Shown: positions 18,025 to 27,475, numbered from the stretch's first letter. The stretch: DNA of 64,000 nucleotides from an uncultured Eubacteriales bacterium (GCA_900539225.1 UQBO01000001.1:1-64000); one strand, 5' to 3'. Numbers and translations are program-made. The notes: generated by a model not told the origin, from the letters alone.

Positions 18025-19237
18025 GAAGAACGGCAAAGGCTTCTCAAGTTTTTTAGGAGCTCTAGTTGCTTTTATATTTATAATCATAGCTTTTAACACC
18101 ATAATCACATTATTCTTTAAAAAGGATATCAAGACTCAGACGCCTGTTGAAGAAGTTTTTTATAATTCTGTTGCGATGAATTCAGCGCTTATTAAGACTG
18201 AAGAAGTTTATCAAGCAGGAAGACATTCTTACTTCACGACACAAGCTAAAGAAGGCGAAAAGGTAAAAAGAGGCCTTGAAAACTTAAGCGTAACAAAGAG
18301 CACAAACGATCTTATTGATAAAAAGATTGATGCAATAAATAAAAGGCTAAAGGATCTTGACTATGACACTTCTGGCGAAGAGAGTATTGATCAAAAGGCT
18401 ATGAATAGAAAGATTAAGGCTTTACAGATAAGCATAAATCAAAAGAGATACGAAGATCTTTCTCAAATATTAAACAGCAGTGAAGATGAAGAGGATAAAT
18501 ACTACGAAAGTATTAAAAACTACTCCATTGACAAACTTTTAGAGATGAAGGACGAGCTAAACGAAAGCAAGAGAAGTGAGGCACCAGCTGTAAAAGTGTC
18601 GATGTCGGGTATAGTTAGCTACTTTATCGATGGACTTGAAGATAAGTATACGAATGAAAATTTTGATGCCTTATTCGAAAAGGATTTGATTGAAGACAGC
18701 AAGAGCTACAGCCTAAACAAAGGTAAGAGCAATGATAATTTCAAGATACTTGATAATTTTTCTATGAATATACTTGCTTTTTCAGACGATAAAAAGCTTG
18801 AAGATGTCAATGTTAACGATGTAGTCCTTATTGAGTGGGACTTAACGGGAACAAAGACTTACGCGAGAGTACTTAAGAAAGAGAAGAGTGGAGATACTTA
18901 TAAATTTTTATTAAACATCAGAGAGAGGATATCCGAGCTTTATAAGGATAGATTTTCAAAGATGGAAATCATTTTTGATGAGTATAAGACATTTAAACTA
19001 CCAAAAAGCGCTTTAGTTGATAAAGGAAGCGAAAAAGGGGTATATATAAAGGACATAGATAATACTATTAGATATAAAAGAGTGCTCTTAGTCGGCAGCG
19101 ACCGTGACAATATCTATGTTATGAGGACTGACGATAACGGTCTTATGAAGTATAAGAAACTAAAGTTTAAGAGCATAAAATATTATGACGAAGTTGTGGT
19201 ATTTCCATCTACTGTAAAGGAGGGCGACATACTATAA
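18011..19237 (+). CDS. Membrane-anchored HlyD-like protein of unknown role
   Basis: 408 residues with one N-terminal membrane helix (about 12-37) and the rest predicted outside the cell: a long charged coiled-coil region (about 85-195) and then beta-rich parts (about 200-408). This resembles the HlyD-like putative efflux adaptor proteins encoded before yggS and sepF in Clostridia. No ABC exporter gene is nearby, so an efflux role is not supported by context. The steady position beside division genes makes a cell-envelope role equally plausible (inference). It overlaps gpsA by 14 bases and yggS by one. Confidence 0.65.
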   Translation: MKIDKKNGKGFSSFLGALVAFIFIIIAFNTIITLFFKKDIKTQTPVEEVFYNSVAMNSALIKTEEVYQAGRHSYFTTQAKEGEKVKRGLENLSVTKSTNDLIDKKIDAINKRLKDLDYDTSGEESIDQKAMNRKIKALQISINQKRYEDLSQILNSSEDEEDKYYESIKNYSIDKLLEMKDELNESKRSEAPAVKVSMSGIVSYFIDGLEDKYTNENFDALFEKDLIEDSKSYSLNKGKSNDNFKILDNFSMNILAFSDDKKLEDVNVNDVVLIEWDLTGTKTYARVLKKEKSGDTYKFLLNIRERISELYKDRFSKMEIIFDEYKTFKLPKSALVDKGSEKGVYIKDIDNTIRYKRVLLVGSDRDNIYVMRTDDNGLMKYKKLKFKSIKYYDEVVVFPSTVKEGDIL

Positions 19238-19926
19238 TGAGTGTAAAAGAAAATTTAATAGATCTTTTAGAGTCTATTGACAAAGAGATTGATCTTACAG
19301 GCAGAAAGAAAGATGAAGTAAAGCTCTTAGCAGTAACAAAAACTGTTGACGTAGAGAGAATCAAAGAGATAAAAGAATTTGGTCTAAATGAGATTGGAGA
19401 GAACAAAGTTCAGGAGATAGAAGAAAAGTATGACGCTTTAAAGGACGACTTCGCCTTTCATATGATAGGTAGCCTTCAAAAGAACAAGATTAACAAGCTT
19501 CTAGGTAAGATAAAAATGATTCATTCACTTGACAGCCTAAGCCTCATTGAAGCACTTGACAAGAGACTAGCAAATAATAATATGGAGCTAGATGGCTTAT
19601 TGCAAGTAAATATCTCAAAGGAAGAGTCAAAGAGCGGCTTTTATAAGGATGAAGTAGAAAAGGTCCTAGAGCAGATGCACGAGTACAAGAACTTACATAT
19701 CGTGGGCTTCATGACGATGGCGCCGTTCACAGAGGATGAGGCTGTCGTTAGAAACACATTCAGAGGCCTTTACGAGCTAAAGGAAAAGCTGTCGGCAAAG
19801 AATTTTGACAATGTTGACTTAAAGTATCTATCCATGGGTATGACACATGATTATAAAATAGCAATACAAGAAGGATCAAATATATTGAGGATTGGCTCAA
19901 AGATATTTGGCGAAAGAAATTATTAG
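19237..19926 (+). CDS. YggS-family pyridoxal phosphate-binding protein
   Basis: 229 residues, the normal length. The PLP lysine is in LLAVTKTV (Lys35), followed by GENKVQE and HMIGSLQKNK, and the C-terminal phosphate-binding segment LSMGMTHDY. YggS/YlmE proteins maintain PLP homeostasis and lack a clear catalytic activity. The yggS-sepF-ylmH order is a conserved part of the Firmicutes division neighbourhood. The start overlaps the preceding stop (ATAATG). Confidence 0.94.
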   Translation: MSVKENLIDLLESIDKEIDLTGRKKDEVKLLAVTKTVDVERIKEIKEFGLNEIGENKVQEIEEKYDALKDDFAFHMIGSLQKNKINKLLGKIKMIHSLDSLSLIEALDKRLANNNMELDGLLQVNISKEESKSGFYKDEVEKVLEQMHEYKNLHIVGFMTMAPFTEDEAVVRNTFRGLYELKEKLSAKNFDNVDLKYLSMGMTHDYKIAIQEGSNILRIGSKIFGERNY

Positions 19927-19936
19927 GAGGTTTATT

Positions 19937-20389
19937 ATGGCTTTTATGGACAAAGTAAAGTATTTCTTAGGCTTTGGCGATGACGACGAATACGATGAGG
20001 AATACTATGACGAAGAAGAGGATGAAGTAGTGGAAGAAGAACCACAAAGAGAATCATCTTTCTTCTCAAAGAAGAAGGAAAAGGAAAATATTGTTCCTAT
20101 TCAAAGAAAGACTGGAGCAATGATTATCACAGTACAAGAACCACTTGGCTATGACGAAGCGCCACTTATTATCGATGACTTAAGATTAGGTAAGGCAGTT
20201 GTTGTAAACTTCGAACAACTAGAAGCAAGTGTAAAGAGACAAATTTTTGACTTTATCAATGGCGGTATCTATGCTATTGACGGAAGCATTCAAAAAGTGA
20301 CAAGAGACATCTTTGTTTTAGCACCAAAGAACATTGCTATAGACGGCTTAAAAGACGAACTTAAAAACAGAGGCATGTTTCCATTTTAA
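19937..20389 (+). CDS. sepF: Cell division protein SepF
   Basis: 150 residues from the ATG at 19937, chosen because AGGAGG lies seven bases upstream and the product then begins MAFMDKVKYFLGF, the usual amphipathic membrane anchor. An earlier in-frame ATG at 19892 lies inside yggS and was rejected. A highly acidic linker (residues 13-35) follows, then the SepF core domain (about 60-150) with the DLRLGKAVVVNFE stretch. SepF polymerises at the septum and tethers FtsZ to the membrane. The stop overlaps the ylmH start. Confidence 0.95.
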   Translation: MAFMDKVKYFLGFGDDDEYDEEYYDEEEDEVVEEEPQRESSFFSKKKEKENIVPIQRKTGAMIITVQEPLGYDEAPLIIDDLRLGKAVVVNFEQLEASVKRQIFDFINGGIYAIDGSIQKVTRDIFVLAPKNIAIDGLKDELKNRGMFPF

Positions 20390-21162
20390 TGAATAAGTCA
20401 AAGAATTTAGATCATATAAGTACTGAGAACAAAGAGATTGCAAGAAGGGTTATAGATCTTTGTGAGATAGTGTCAAGGACTAAGTCCACTGAGTGCACAG
20501 ACTTCTACAACCCTTTTGAAGTGAAAGAACTCACTTCGCTTATCAATACTTATGATACTATAGGTTTTAGCCTTATTGGGAATGAAGATTCTGAAAGTAA
20601 GGCTATTTTAATTTATCCTGAATATATGGACGAGGTAAATCCGGCTGACTATGTAAGTCTAGTTAAGATAGATAAAAAAGATTATGACATCGCTCACAAA
20701 GACGTTTTAGGCTCACTTCTTTCGCTTGGCATCAAGAGGGAGAAGCTCGGCGACATCATAATAAATGACGAAGCAATATACTTTTACATCAGAAACGAGA
20801 TTTTGGATTATGTTTTACTTAATCTTGAGAAGATAAAAAACTATGGCGTGGAGCTTGAAGTAATTGATTTAGCTACGCCTATATCTAGAGATCTGGAATA
20901 TGAAGAAAAGCTTGTAACATGCGCATCAGCAAGGCTTGATCTAGTTTTAGCAAACGTATATAATTTATCACGTAGCGATGCGAAAAATGCCATCGAGGCA
21001 GGCCTTGTTAAACTTAATTACAAAGTCACTTACAAGATTAGCGAAATGCTTGAAGTAGGTGACATGGTCTCTATGCGTAGGCGCGGAAGATTTATAGTCG
21101 GGGACTACTTAGGTCTTAGCAAAAAGGATAAACTCAAACTTATTATAAAAATTATAAAGTAG
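20389..21162 (+). CDS. ylmH: YlmH-family RNA-binding protein (S4 domain)
   Basis: 257 residues. The C-terminal S4 domain (about 183-245) shows RLDLVLANVYNLSRSDAKNA and the GLVKLNYK turn; the N-terminal part is the YlmH-specific domain. Some YlmH proteins act in ribosome quality control, helping release stalled peptidyl-tRNA from the 50S subunit. It is notable that rqcH, the other branch of that pathway, lies only 1.4 kb downstream on the opposite strand. The start overlaps the sepF stop by one base. Confidence 0.9.
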   Translation: MNKSKNLDHISTENKEIARRVIDLCEIVSRTKSTECTDFYNPFEVKELTSLINTYDTIGFSLIGNEDSESKAILIYPEYMDEVNPADYVSLVKIDKKDYDIAHKDVLGSLLSLGIKREKLGDIIINDEAIYFYIRNEILDYVLLNLEKIKNYGVELEVIDLATPISRDLEYEEKLVTCASARLDLVLANVYNLSRSDAKNAIEAGLVKLNYKVTYKISEMLEVGDMVSMRRRGRFIVGDYLGLSKKDKLKLIIKIIK

Positions 21163-21169
21163 GTGTTAC

Positions 21170-21643
21170 ATGATTTATTTTTTAATAGTCGTATTAGCAG
21201 TGGCCTTAGATCAAGTCACAAAGTACTTTGCAAAGCTTCACTTAGAGGGAGAAGCTGCATACGAAATAATTCCAAACTTTTTTTCTTTTGATTACGTTGA
21301 GAATAGAGGCGCAGCCTTCGGCATTATGCAAGGCAGACACATTTTCTTCTTCATCGTAACTTTCATTGCCATAGCGATAATTTTATACATCTTCATAACA
21401 GAGTACGATACGCTTATGGGATATGAAAAAGTATTTTTGTCATTTTTCTTAGCAGGCATCTTAGGCAATTTCATTGACAGAGCCTTTAGAGGCTACGTTA
21501 TTGACTTTATTTCATTTAAGTTTGGCTCGTATCAATACCCATGCTTTAACCTTGCTGATAGCTACATGTGCGTTATCATTGTTCTATTTATTGGCTACTA
21601 CATCTATAGAAAGATTAAAGATAAAAAATGCAAGCAAAAGTAA
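21170..21643 (+). CDS. lspA: Lipoprotein signal peptidase (signal peptidase II)
   Basis: 157 residues with four membrane helices. The catalytic aspartates are Asp103 in GNFIDR and Asp130 in FNLADS, and the conserved DQVTK (14-18) and ENRGAAFG (44-51) are present. It cleaves signal peptides of prolipoproteins after lipid modification. An AGGTG site precedes the ATG. The 3' end overlaps rluD by 16 bases. Confidence 0.97.
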   Translation: MIYFLIVVLAVALDQVTKYFAKLHLEGEAAYEIIPNFFSFDYVENRGAAFGIMQGRHIFFFIVTFIAIAIILYIFITEYDTLMGYEKVFLSFFLAGILGNFIDRAFRGYVIDFISFKFGSYQYPCFNLADSYMCVIIVLFIGYYIYRKIKDKKCKQK

Positions 21644-22542
21644 TTAAGCTAAATCCTGAAGATGCTGGTCAAAGATTAGATGCATTTTTGGCAAACTTTG
21701 ATGCTAGCAAAACAAGATCAATGTATAAAAAGCTTATTGAAGAAGGCTACGTATCTGTCAATGGCAGTGCTGCAAAAGCGTCTTACAAGCTAAATGCAGG
21801 TGACATCATTGAGATAAGAGAGAAAGAGTCGAAACGCTTTGAAAAGATCGATATGGACATAAAGGTTCTGTATGAAGATGATGACATAGCGGTTATTGAC
21901 AAGCCAAGGGGACTTATAGTTCATCCTACAAATGATGAGGAGATAAGTCTTGTAAATTTCTTGCTATATAGATTTGCTTCACTGAGCGATATTGACGAGA
22001 CAAGGCCGGGCATAGTCCACAGGCTTGACAAGGACACGAGCGGTCTTCTTATAATAGCGAAGAATAATGAAGCACATGAAAAGATGAAGGAGCTCTTCAA
22101 GTCGAGAGAGATATACAAAGAGTACATCACCATAGCCGTGGGTAATTTTGATGATGAAGTGACTGTAGTTGATAAGGGCATAATGCGCGACCCAATCAAG
22201 AAGATCAAGATGTGTGCTTCAGATGAAGGCAAAAGGGCAATCTCCGAAATCCATTTACTTAAACAAAATGATGATTACTCTTATCTTAAGGTCATAATCA
22301 AGACAGGCAGAACGCATCAGATTAGAGTGCATCTTGCTTATCTTAATCATCCAGTGCTTGGCGACAGGACTTATGGCTATAGAGGCAAAATAAAAATGGA
22401 CGGACAAGTCTTACATTGCAGAAAAGTAAGTTTCATCCATCCAATTACAAACAATTTAATAGAAATAGAAAGTGAAGTGCCAGCTTATTTTAAAGAGGCA
22501 CTAATCAAAACGAATTTATATAAAGCTAAAGATCTACAGTGA
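21628..22542 (+). CDS. rluD: RluD-family 23S rRNA pseudouridine synthase
   Basis: 304 residues: an N-terminal S4 domain (about 16-65) and the RluA-type catalytic domain with HRLDKDTSGL near 131-140, whose Asp is the catalytic residue, and TGRTHQIRVH near 229. lspA-rluD is a common pairing. Which uridines are modified cannot be told from sequence; an RluD-type role on helix 69 is the default guess. It ends in TGA and its last 17 bases overlap the 3' end of rqcH on the other strand, with no terminator in between. Confidence 0.93.
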   Translation: MQAKVIKLNPEDAGQRLDAFLANFDASKTRSMYKKLIEEGYVSVNGSAAKASYKLNAGDIIEIREKESKRFEKIDMDIKVLYEDDDIAVIDKPRGLIVHPTNDEEISLVNFLLYRFASLSDIDETRPGIVHRLDKDTSGLLIIAKNNEAHEKMKELFKSREIYKEYITIAVGNFDDEVTVVDKGIMRDPIKKIKMCASDEGKRAISEIHLLKQNDDYSYLKVIIKTGRTHQIRVHLAYLNHPVLGDRTYGYRGKIKMDGQVLHCRKVSFIHPITNNLIEIESEVPAYFKEALIKTNLYKAKDLQ

Positions 22543-24238
22543 TGGTTTTGAAGTTCACATAGTTAACGAGACCGGTCTTGCCGCTTGGATGTTTTTTAAC
22601 ATTCTTCCTCGTAGTGAAGTCAACATCAACCTTGTTAGAGTCTTTGGCTTTTGAATTTTTTGCGGCAATTTCAGCTGCGAAGAGCAAGAGCTCGTCACTT
22701 GGGTAGCCATCTGACTTAATTACAACGTGTGAGCCAGGAAAGCCCTTGACGTGCATCCACACATCGTTTTTGTCAGCGACTTTAAAAGTGATGTACTCGT
22801 TTTGCAAATTGTTCTTGCCGTAATACACTTTACTTGTATCGTCATAATCAATAGAATGTATGGCGATTTTTTTGGGCTTATTTTTTATTTTTTTATCCTT
22901 TTTAATGTATTTATTTTTAATTAGCTCAAAGTATATCTCGTCAAGGTTCTTTACATCGTCAGTCCTATCGATAGCGTCCATTACAAGCTCAAGATAATTT
23001 ATCTCGTCCTCAGTATTTTCGATTTGCTTTTCTAAAACTATCTCTCTTTGCTTCATTTTTTGATATCTTTTGTAATATCTTTGCGCATTTTGCACAGCAG
23101 ATAGCTTTTGATCAAGAGGCACTGTGATCTCATTCATATTGTCGTAGAAATTCTCAAGCTTTATCTCTTTAAGTCCCTTGTTTATTTTGTGAATATTTGA
23201 AGAGATAAGGTCGGCGTATACTTTGTATGCCTCTCTGTTGGCACTTTCAAGCATCTCTTCCTTTTGCTTTTGCAATTTATTTCTCGCCCTCTTAAGATTA
23301 GCACTTACAGTGCGTCTCATGTTTTGCGAACGCTGAGTAATTCTGTCCTTTTGGTCCTTTTCATAATAATATTTATCAAGAAGCTCACTTATGCTTTCAA
23401 AACTCTCTTTATCAAGCGAGGTATATTGATTTAGGCTAATGGCGTTGTAAGCGCTCTTCCTTTCGCTTAGCTTATAAATGTTGAAGCTATAGTTATTTTC
23501 TCTCACTTCATTGAATGTAGATATGAATGACGAGATAAGTCTATTCGCAGCGCTATCATCAAGATTTTTTACTAAGTTCTTCTCGTCAATAGCTGCATCA
23601 AAAAGTATTTTGTTCGCAATTTCAGTACTTAAACCAAGGAAGGATCTCATAAGAAAGTCTCTAATCTCAAGCTCTGCATTATCCATCATCATCTCTTTAA
23701 GTCCTTCTTCATCAACACTAATAGGCGAGACTCTATCAAAGACAGGCGGCCTTTCATATATAAGACCTGGTTCTATCTCTCTCTTGCTTGACATGATAGT
23801 CGAAACTCTTTTAATCGCGTCGATAATCTTGTGATCTTCATTACAAAGGATTATGTTTGAGTACTTACCCATGATTTCAACAACAAGATAATAAAGAGCT
23901 TCTTCATGAAATTCGTTGTAGCCCTTAAAGACGAACTGAGCAGCTCTATCGAAGCCAAATTGCTCGACCTTAGCGAGCTTCGAGCCAGATAGATTCTTTC
24001 TCAGTATCATTGAGAAGAGTGGCGCTTCAGTTGGATTCTCTTTACTAACTTTGCTCACATAGAAGCGTGGGTTATTGCTCGAGGCACTTATAAGTACTTT
24101 GAAAGACCCATCTTTGCTCCTCATATTGATCATTATCTCATCTTTTTCAGTTTGATATATCTTATCGACCCTTGATCCGATGTAATTACTATTGAACTCA
24201 TCAGTCAAGGCTCTTGTTACTATTCCGTCAAATGACAT
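22526..24238 (-). CDS. rqcH: Rqc2 homolog RqcH (NFACT / FbpA family)
   Basis: 570 residues, a typical RqcH length. The NFACT-N domain contains the Asp97-Arg98 pair (GFDRAAQF), the residues required in B. subtilis RqcH for alanine tailing. A central coiled coil (about 295-440) and the C-terminal NFACT-R domain with DVWMHVKGFPGSHVV near 491-505 follow. RqcH binds obstructed 50S subunits and adds poly-alanine degradation tails. Older annotations call it a fibronectin-binding protein. GGAGTG precedes the start, and the gene diverges from yicC. Confidence 0.94.
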   Translation of the reverse strand: MSFDGIVTRALTDEFNSNYIGSRVDKIYQTEKDEIMINMRSKDGSFKVLISASSNNPRFYVSKVSKENPTEAPLFSMILRKNLSGSKLAKVEQFGFDRAAQFVFKGYNEFHEEALYYLVVEIMGKYSNIILCNEDHKIIDAIKRVSTIMSSKREIEPGLIYERPPVFDRVSPISVDEEGLKEMMMDNAELEIRDFLMRSFLGLSTEIANKILFDAAIDEKNLVKNLDDSAANRLISSFISTFNEVRENNYSFNIYKLSERKSAYNAISLNQYTSLDKESFESISELLDKYYYEKDQKDRITQRSQNMRRTVSANLKRARNKLQKQKEEMLESANREAYKVYADLISSNIHKINKGLKEIKLENFYDNMNEITVPLDQKLSAVQNAQRYYKRYQKMKQREIVLEKQIENTEDEINYLELVMDAIDRTDDVKNLDEIYFELIKNKYIKKDKKIKNKPKKIAIHSIDYDDTSKVYYGKNNLQNEYITFKVADKNDVWMHVKGFPGSHVVIKSDGYPSDELLLFAAEIAAKNSKAKDSNKVDVDFTTRKNVKKHPSGKTGLVNYVNFKTITVDL

Positions 24239-24327
24239 CTAATCACTCCTTACTTATATTATATACAAAGATAGTCTATTTAAATATGAAGAATTTGTCA
24301 TATTCTATATATATTTTTATAAATAAA

Positions 24328-24336
24328 TGGTATAAT
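24328..24336 (+). promoter_or_regulatory. Predicted extended -10 promoter for the yicC operon
   Basis: TGGTATAAT at 24328-24336, 22 bases before the yicC start, with no good -35 at 17 bases. It would drive the long yicC-thiN run. Confidence 0.55.
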
Positions 24337-24357
24337 ATAAACATAAGGAGTGAGACT

Positions 24358-25239
24358 ATGTTAAAGAGTATGACCTCATATGGTTATAGTGAATACGTTT
24401 GTGAAAAGTATAAGATAAAATTTGAACTAAAGTCTGTGAACAACAGATACTTTGATTTAAACCTAAGAAGCCCACGCTCGCTTATCGAGTACGAGGATAA
24501 GATAAGGCTTGCGATTAAAAAGAGAATATCAAGGGCAAAGATAGATTGCTTCCTAACAGTTGTCTTCTTAGAGGATGACCCTAATGATGTGGAAGTGGAT
24601 TTAGTATTTTTAAGAAAGTATATGAAGGCGCTTAGCTTAATTAAGGAAGAGCTTGGCCTTGATGACGAGATTAAGCTTGAAGACATAATCAGTCAACAAG
24701 AAGTTTTAAGCGTAGTGAAGAATAATTATGAAAATGATGAGTTTTTAGACATAATGCTTGAAACGCTTGAGAAGGCGCTTGATAACTTTGACGATATGAG
24801 AATAAGAGAAGGAGAAAACCTTAAACGCGACATATTAAACAATCTCACTGCAATTGAAGAGAATGTTGATAGAATCAAGGAAATATATATCAATTACACT
24901 GATGAATACAAAGAAGACTTCATGAAGAAGTACAATGAGCTTATTGAAGATAAAAGCATAATCGATGAAAAGAGGCTTGAGTTTGAACTTGCACTACTAG
25001 TTGACAAATACGCCATCGACGAAGAGATAGTTAGGATGTACAGCCACATATCGCAATTCAAGTCCATGCTTAATTCCGATGAGGCCATTGGCAAGAAGAT
25101 GGATTTCTTAATTCAAGAGATGAACAGAGAGTCAAATACTATATTAAGTAAGACTAAAAACATTGATATCTCTAAGATAGGTGTAGAACAAAAGAACCTT
25201 ATCGAAAAGATTAGAGAGCAAATACAAAATATAGAGTAG
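24358..25239 (+). CDS. yicC: YicC/YloC-family endoribonuclease
   Basis: 293 residues from the ATG at 24358, chosen because AAGGAG lies just upstream and the product starts MLKSMTSYGY, matching the invariant family N-terminus (MIxSMTGFG). An upstream in-frame ATG at 24214 lies inside rqcH and was rejected. The C-terminal DUF1732 region is conserved and acidic. E. coli YicC is reported to be an endoribonuclease. The yicC-remA-gmk-rpoZ order is standard in Firmicutes. Confidence 0.93.
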   Translation: MLKSMTSYGYSEYVCEKYKIKFELKSVNNRYFDLNLRSPRSLIEYEDKIRLAIKKRISRAKIDCFLTVVFLEDDPNDVEVDLVFLRKYMKALSLIKEELGLDDEIKLEDIISQQEVLSVVKNNYENDEFLDIMLETLEKALDNFDDMRIREGENLKRDILNNLTAIEENVDRIKEIYINYTDEYKEDFMKKYNELIEDKSIIDEKRLEFELALLVDKYAIDEEIVRMYSHISQFKSMLNSDEAIGKKMDFLIQEMNRESNTILSKTKNIDISKIGVEQKNLIEKIREQIQNIE

Positions 25240-25246
25240 GTGAAGT

Positions 25247-25486
25247 ATGGAATACATTAACGTAGGATTTGGTAATTTAATCAATAAAGATAGAGTCATA
25301 GCTGTTGTAGGACCAGAGTCAGCTCCTATAAAGAGACTCATCATTGAGAATCGTGATACAATCAGACTCGTAGACGCAACTTGCGGCAAGAAGACTAGAA
25401 GCGTTATCATCATGGATAACGAATCCATAGTTCTTTCAACGCTAGCGACTTCAACTATTAGCGAAAGATTGAATGGAGGTATTTAG
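25247..25486 (+). CDS. remA: RemA-like DNA-binding regulator (DUF370)
   Basis: 79 residues. NVGFGNLINKDRVIAVV, PESAPIKR and DATCGKKTR match the RemA/DUF370 core closely. In B. subtilis RemA activates matrix and osmoprotection genes by binding DNA as an oligomer. Its position between yicC and gmk is conserved. Whether it controls matrix genes here is unknown. Confidence 0.93.
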   Translation: MEYINVGFGNLINKDRVIAVVGPESAPIKRLIIENRDTIRLVDATCGKKTRSVIIMDNESIVLSTLATSTISERLNGGI

Positions 25487-26098
25487 ATGAAAAGAGGGTT
25501 TTTGATAGTCCTTTCGGGTCCATCGGGCTGCGGCAAAGGCACTGTCGCTGACGAACTGTTTAGGCGCAACGACGATATAGTCTTTTCAGTTTCGGCGACA
25601 ACTAGAGAAGCTCGTCCAGGCGAAGTAGATGGCAAGAGCTACTTCTTCTTAAGCGAAGAAGAGTTTCTGAAGAAAGTCGAAAACGATGAATTCTTGGAAT
25701 ACGCCAGTGTTCACGGCCACTACTATGGTACGCCAAAAGATTTTATCACTAAAAAGATAGAAGAGGGTGAGATAGTACTGCTTGACATTGACGTACAAGG
25801 CGCACTCCAAATCAAAAAGAAAATGAAGGAAGTAGTCTTCATATTTCTAGTACCGCCATCGATGTCGGAGCTAAAGAGAAGACTAGTTGGCAGAGCAACT
25901 GAGAGCGAAAAGGATTTAGAGCTAAGAATCGCGAATGGCTTTAAAGAGATAAACTTCGTTGAAGAATATGATTTCTTTGTAGTGAACGATTACTTAGAGG
26001 ACGCCGTTAGAGATATCGAGGCCATAATCAAAGCGGAACGACATAGAGCGAAGAGATTCAAATATATAAAAGATAGAGTATTGGGGGAAAACAAATGA
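25487..26098 (+). CDS. gmk: Guanylate kinase
   Basis: 203 residues. P-loop GPSGCGKGT (11-19), the GMP-binding SVSATTREARPGEVDG near 34-49 and the lid region with RLVGRATE are present. It phosphorylates GMP and dGMP to the diphosphates. It starts on the base after remA and its stop overlaps rpoZ by four bases. Confidence 0.98.
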   Translation: MKRGFLIVLSGPSGCGKGTVADELFRRNDDIVFSVSATTREARPGEVDGKSYFFLSEEEFLKKVENDEFLEYASVHGHYYGTPKDFITKKIEEGEIVLLDIDVQGALQIKKKMKEVVFIFLVPPSMSELKRRLVGRATESEKDLELRIANGFKEINFVEEYDFFVVNDYLEDAVRDIEAIIKAERHRAKRFKYIKDRVLGENK

Positions 26099-26280
26099 TT
26101 TATATTAAAAATAAAGAAGATTTAGAAAAATTATCAAGATATGCCTTAGTTATGATACTTTCAAAGAGAGCTAGGCAAATAGTTGATGGAGCAGAAGCAA
26201 AGGTTGACACTGAGTCACACAATCCTGTATCCATCGCTATGGATGAATATCTTGAAGACAAGATAGAATACGATATATAA
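26095..26280 (+). CDS. rpoZ: RNA polymerase omega subunit
   Basis: 61 residues, short but normal for Firmicutes. The core helix YALVMILSKRARQIVDG is the omega signature. It helps RNA polymerase assembly. Its ATG overlaps the gmk stop, and the gmk-rpoZ-coaBC-priA order is conserved. Confidence 0.95.
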   Translation: MIYIKNKEDLEKLSRYALVMILSKRARQIVDGAEAKVDTESHNPVSIAMDEYLEDKIEYDI

Positions 26281-26281
26281 A

Positions 26282-27475
26282 ATGAAGAAAAACATTGTAG
26301 TATGTGTCACTGGTGGCATAGCAGCTTATAAAGCGGCAGATCTTGTATCTAAGCTTTCAAAGGAACACAATGTAAGAGTACTTATGACAAGGGACGCACT
26401 TCAATTTGTGGGCAGCGAAACCTTTAAGATACTTTCAAAAAATGAAGTTTATACAGATGTCTTTACTGATGAAGATAAGCCTATGCACATAGAGATAGCT
26501 AAGTGGGCAGATATCTTTGTTGTGGCGCCTGCATCAGCAAATACCATAGCTAAACTTGCTCATGGTATCTGTGATAATATGGTAACTTTAGCAATTTTAG
26601 CTAGCAAGGCAAAAAAACTTGTGGTGCCAGCCATGAACACTGTTATGCTAGAAAATGAAGCGACACAAGAGAACATTAAAACGCTTAAAGATAGGGGCGT
26701 AGACATACTTGAATCAGATTGCGGTCTACTTGCTTGCGGCGACATAGGTAAGGGTAAGATGCCAGACCCAGCAAGAATAATTGATCGCATCGATTATTTA
26801 CTTGCTAATAAAGACCTTAAGAAGTACAAGATACTTGTTACGGCTGGACATACAGTTGAAGCGATAGACCCAGTTAGATACATCTCAAATCGTTCGACTG
26901 GCAAGATGGGCTACCACATTGCAAAAAAGGCTTACAATAGAGGAGCCGATGTCACTTTAATCATTGGACCAAATGACCTTGATATAAAGGATCCATTCAA
27001 TATAGTAGACGTTGTATCGTCAAAGGATATGTACGAGGCAGTTAATAAGGAGTTTGTGGACGCAGATGCTTTGATTATGGCGGCTGCACCGGCAGACTTT
27101 ACTCCAGCAGAATACAGTGAAGAGAAGATTAAAAAAGAAGTGGACGAAAGCAATGACATCAAGATAAAGAAGACTGATGATATAATCAAGTCGCTTAAAG
27201 ATAAGAAAGATGAAAAGATCGTGATAGGTTTTGCGGCTGAATCAGAAAATGTTATTGCTAATGCAAAGAAAAAACTTTTATCTAAGGGCGCTGACATGAT
27301 AGTTGCTAATGACATTACACTTAAGGGCTCAGGCTTTAAGAGCGATGAGAACAAAGTAAGTTTTGTCTATAAAAACAAAAATGCTACGTCCTTTGATCTT
27401 ATGAAGAAGAGTGAATTAGCAGATATCATTCTTGACAATCTAGCTGAATTACTTAAAGATAGAAAGAAAAATTAA
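26282..27475 (+). CDS. coaBC: Bifunctional phosphopantothenoylcysteine decarboxylase / phosphopantothenate--cysteine ligase
   Basis: 397 residues with both halves. The flavin-dependent CoaC domain shows HIEIAKWAD, PAMNTVM near 118 and the active-site cysteine loop in ACGDIGKGKMPDP near 157. The CoaB ligase domain begins near 186 with AGHTVEAIDPVRYISNRSTGKMG. Together they turn 4'-phosphopantothenate into 4'-phosphopantetheine; the last-but-one CoA step, CoaD, is also encoded in this window (44392). Confidence 0.97.
   Translation: MKKNIVVCVTGGIAAYKAADLVSKLSKEHNVRVLMTRDALQFVGSETFKILSKNEVYTDVFTDEDKPMHIEIAKWADIFVVAPASANTIAKLAHGICDNMVTLAILASKAKKLVVPAMNTVMLENEATQENIKTLKDRGVDILESDCGLLACGDIGKGKMPDPARIIDRIDYLLANKDLKKYKILVTAGHTVEAIDPVRYISNRSTGKMGYHIAKKAYNRGADVTLIIGPNDLDIKDPFNIVDVVSSKDMYEAVNKEFVDADALIMAAAPADFTPAEYSEEKIKKEVDESNDIKIKKTDDIIKSLKDKKDEKIVIGFAAESENVIANAKKKLLSKGADMIVANDITLKGSGFKSDENKVSFVYKNKNATSFDLMKKSELADIILDNLAELLKDRKKN

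Noticed and set aside
19892..19936. Earlier start for sepF
   Set aside because: It lies within yggS without a ribosome binding site; the ATG at 19937 has AGGAGG and gives the expected N-terminus.
24214..24357. Earlier start for yicC
   Set aside because: It overlaps rqcH and the predicted promoter; the family N-terminus begins at 24358.
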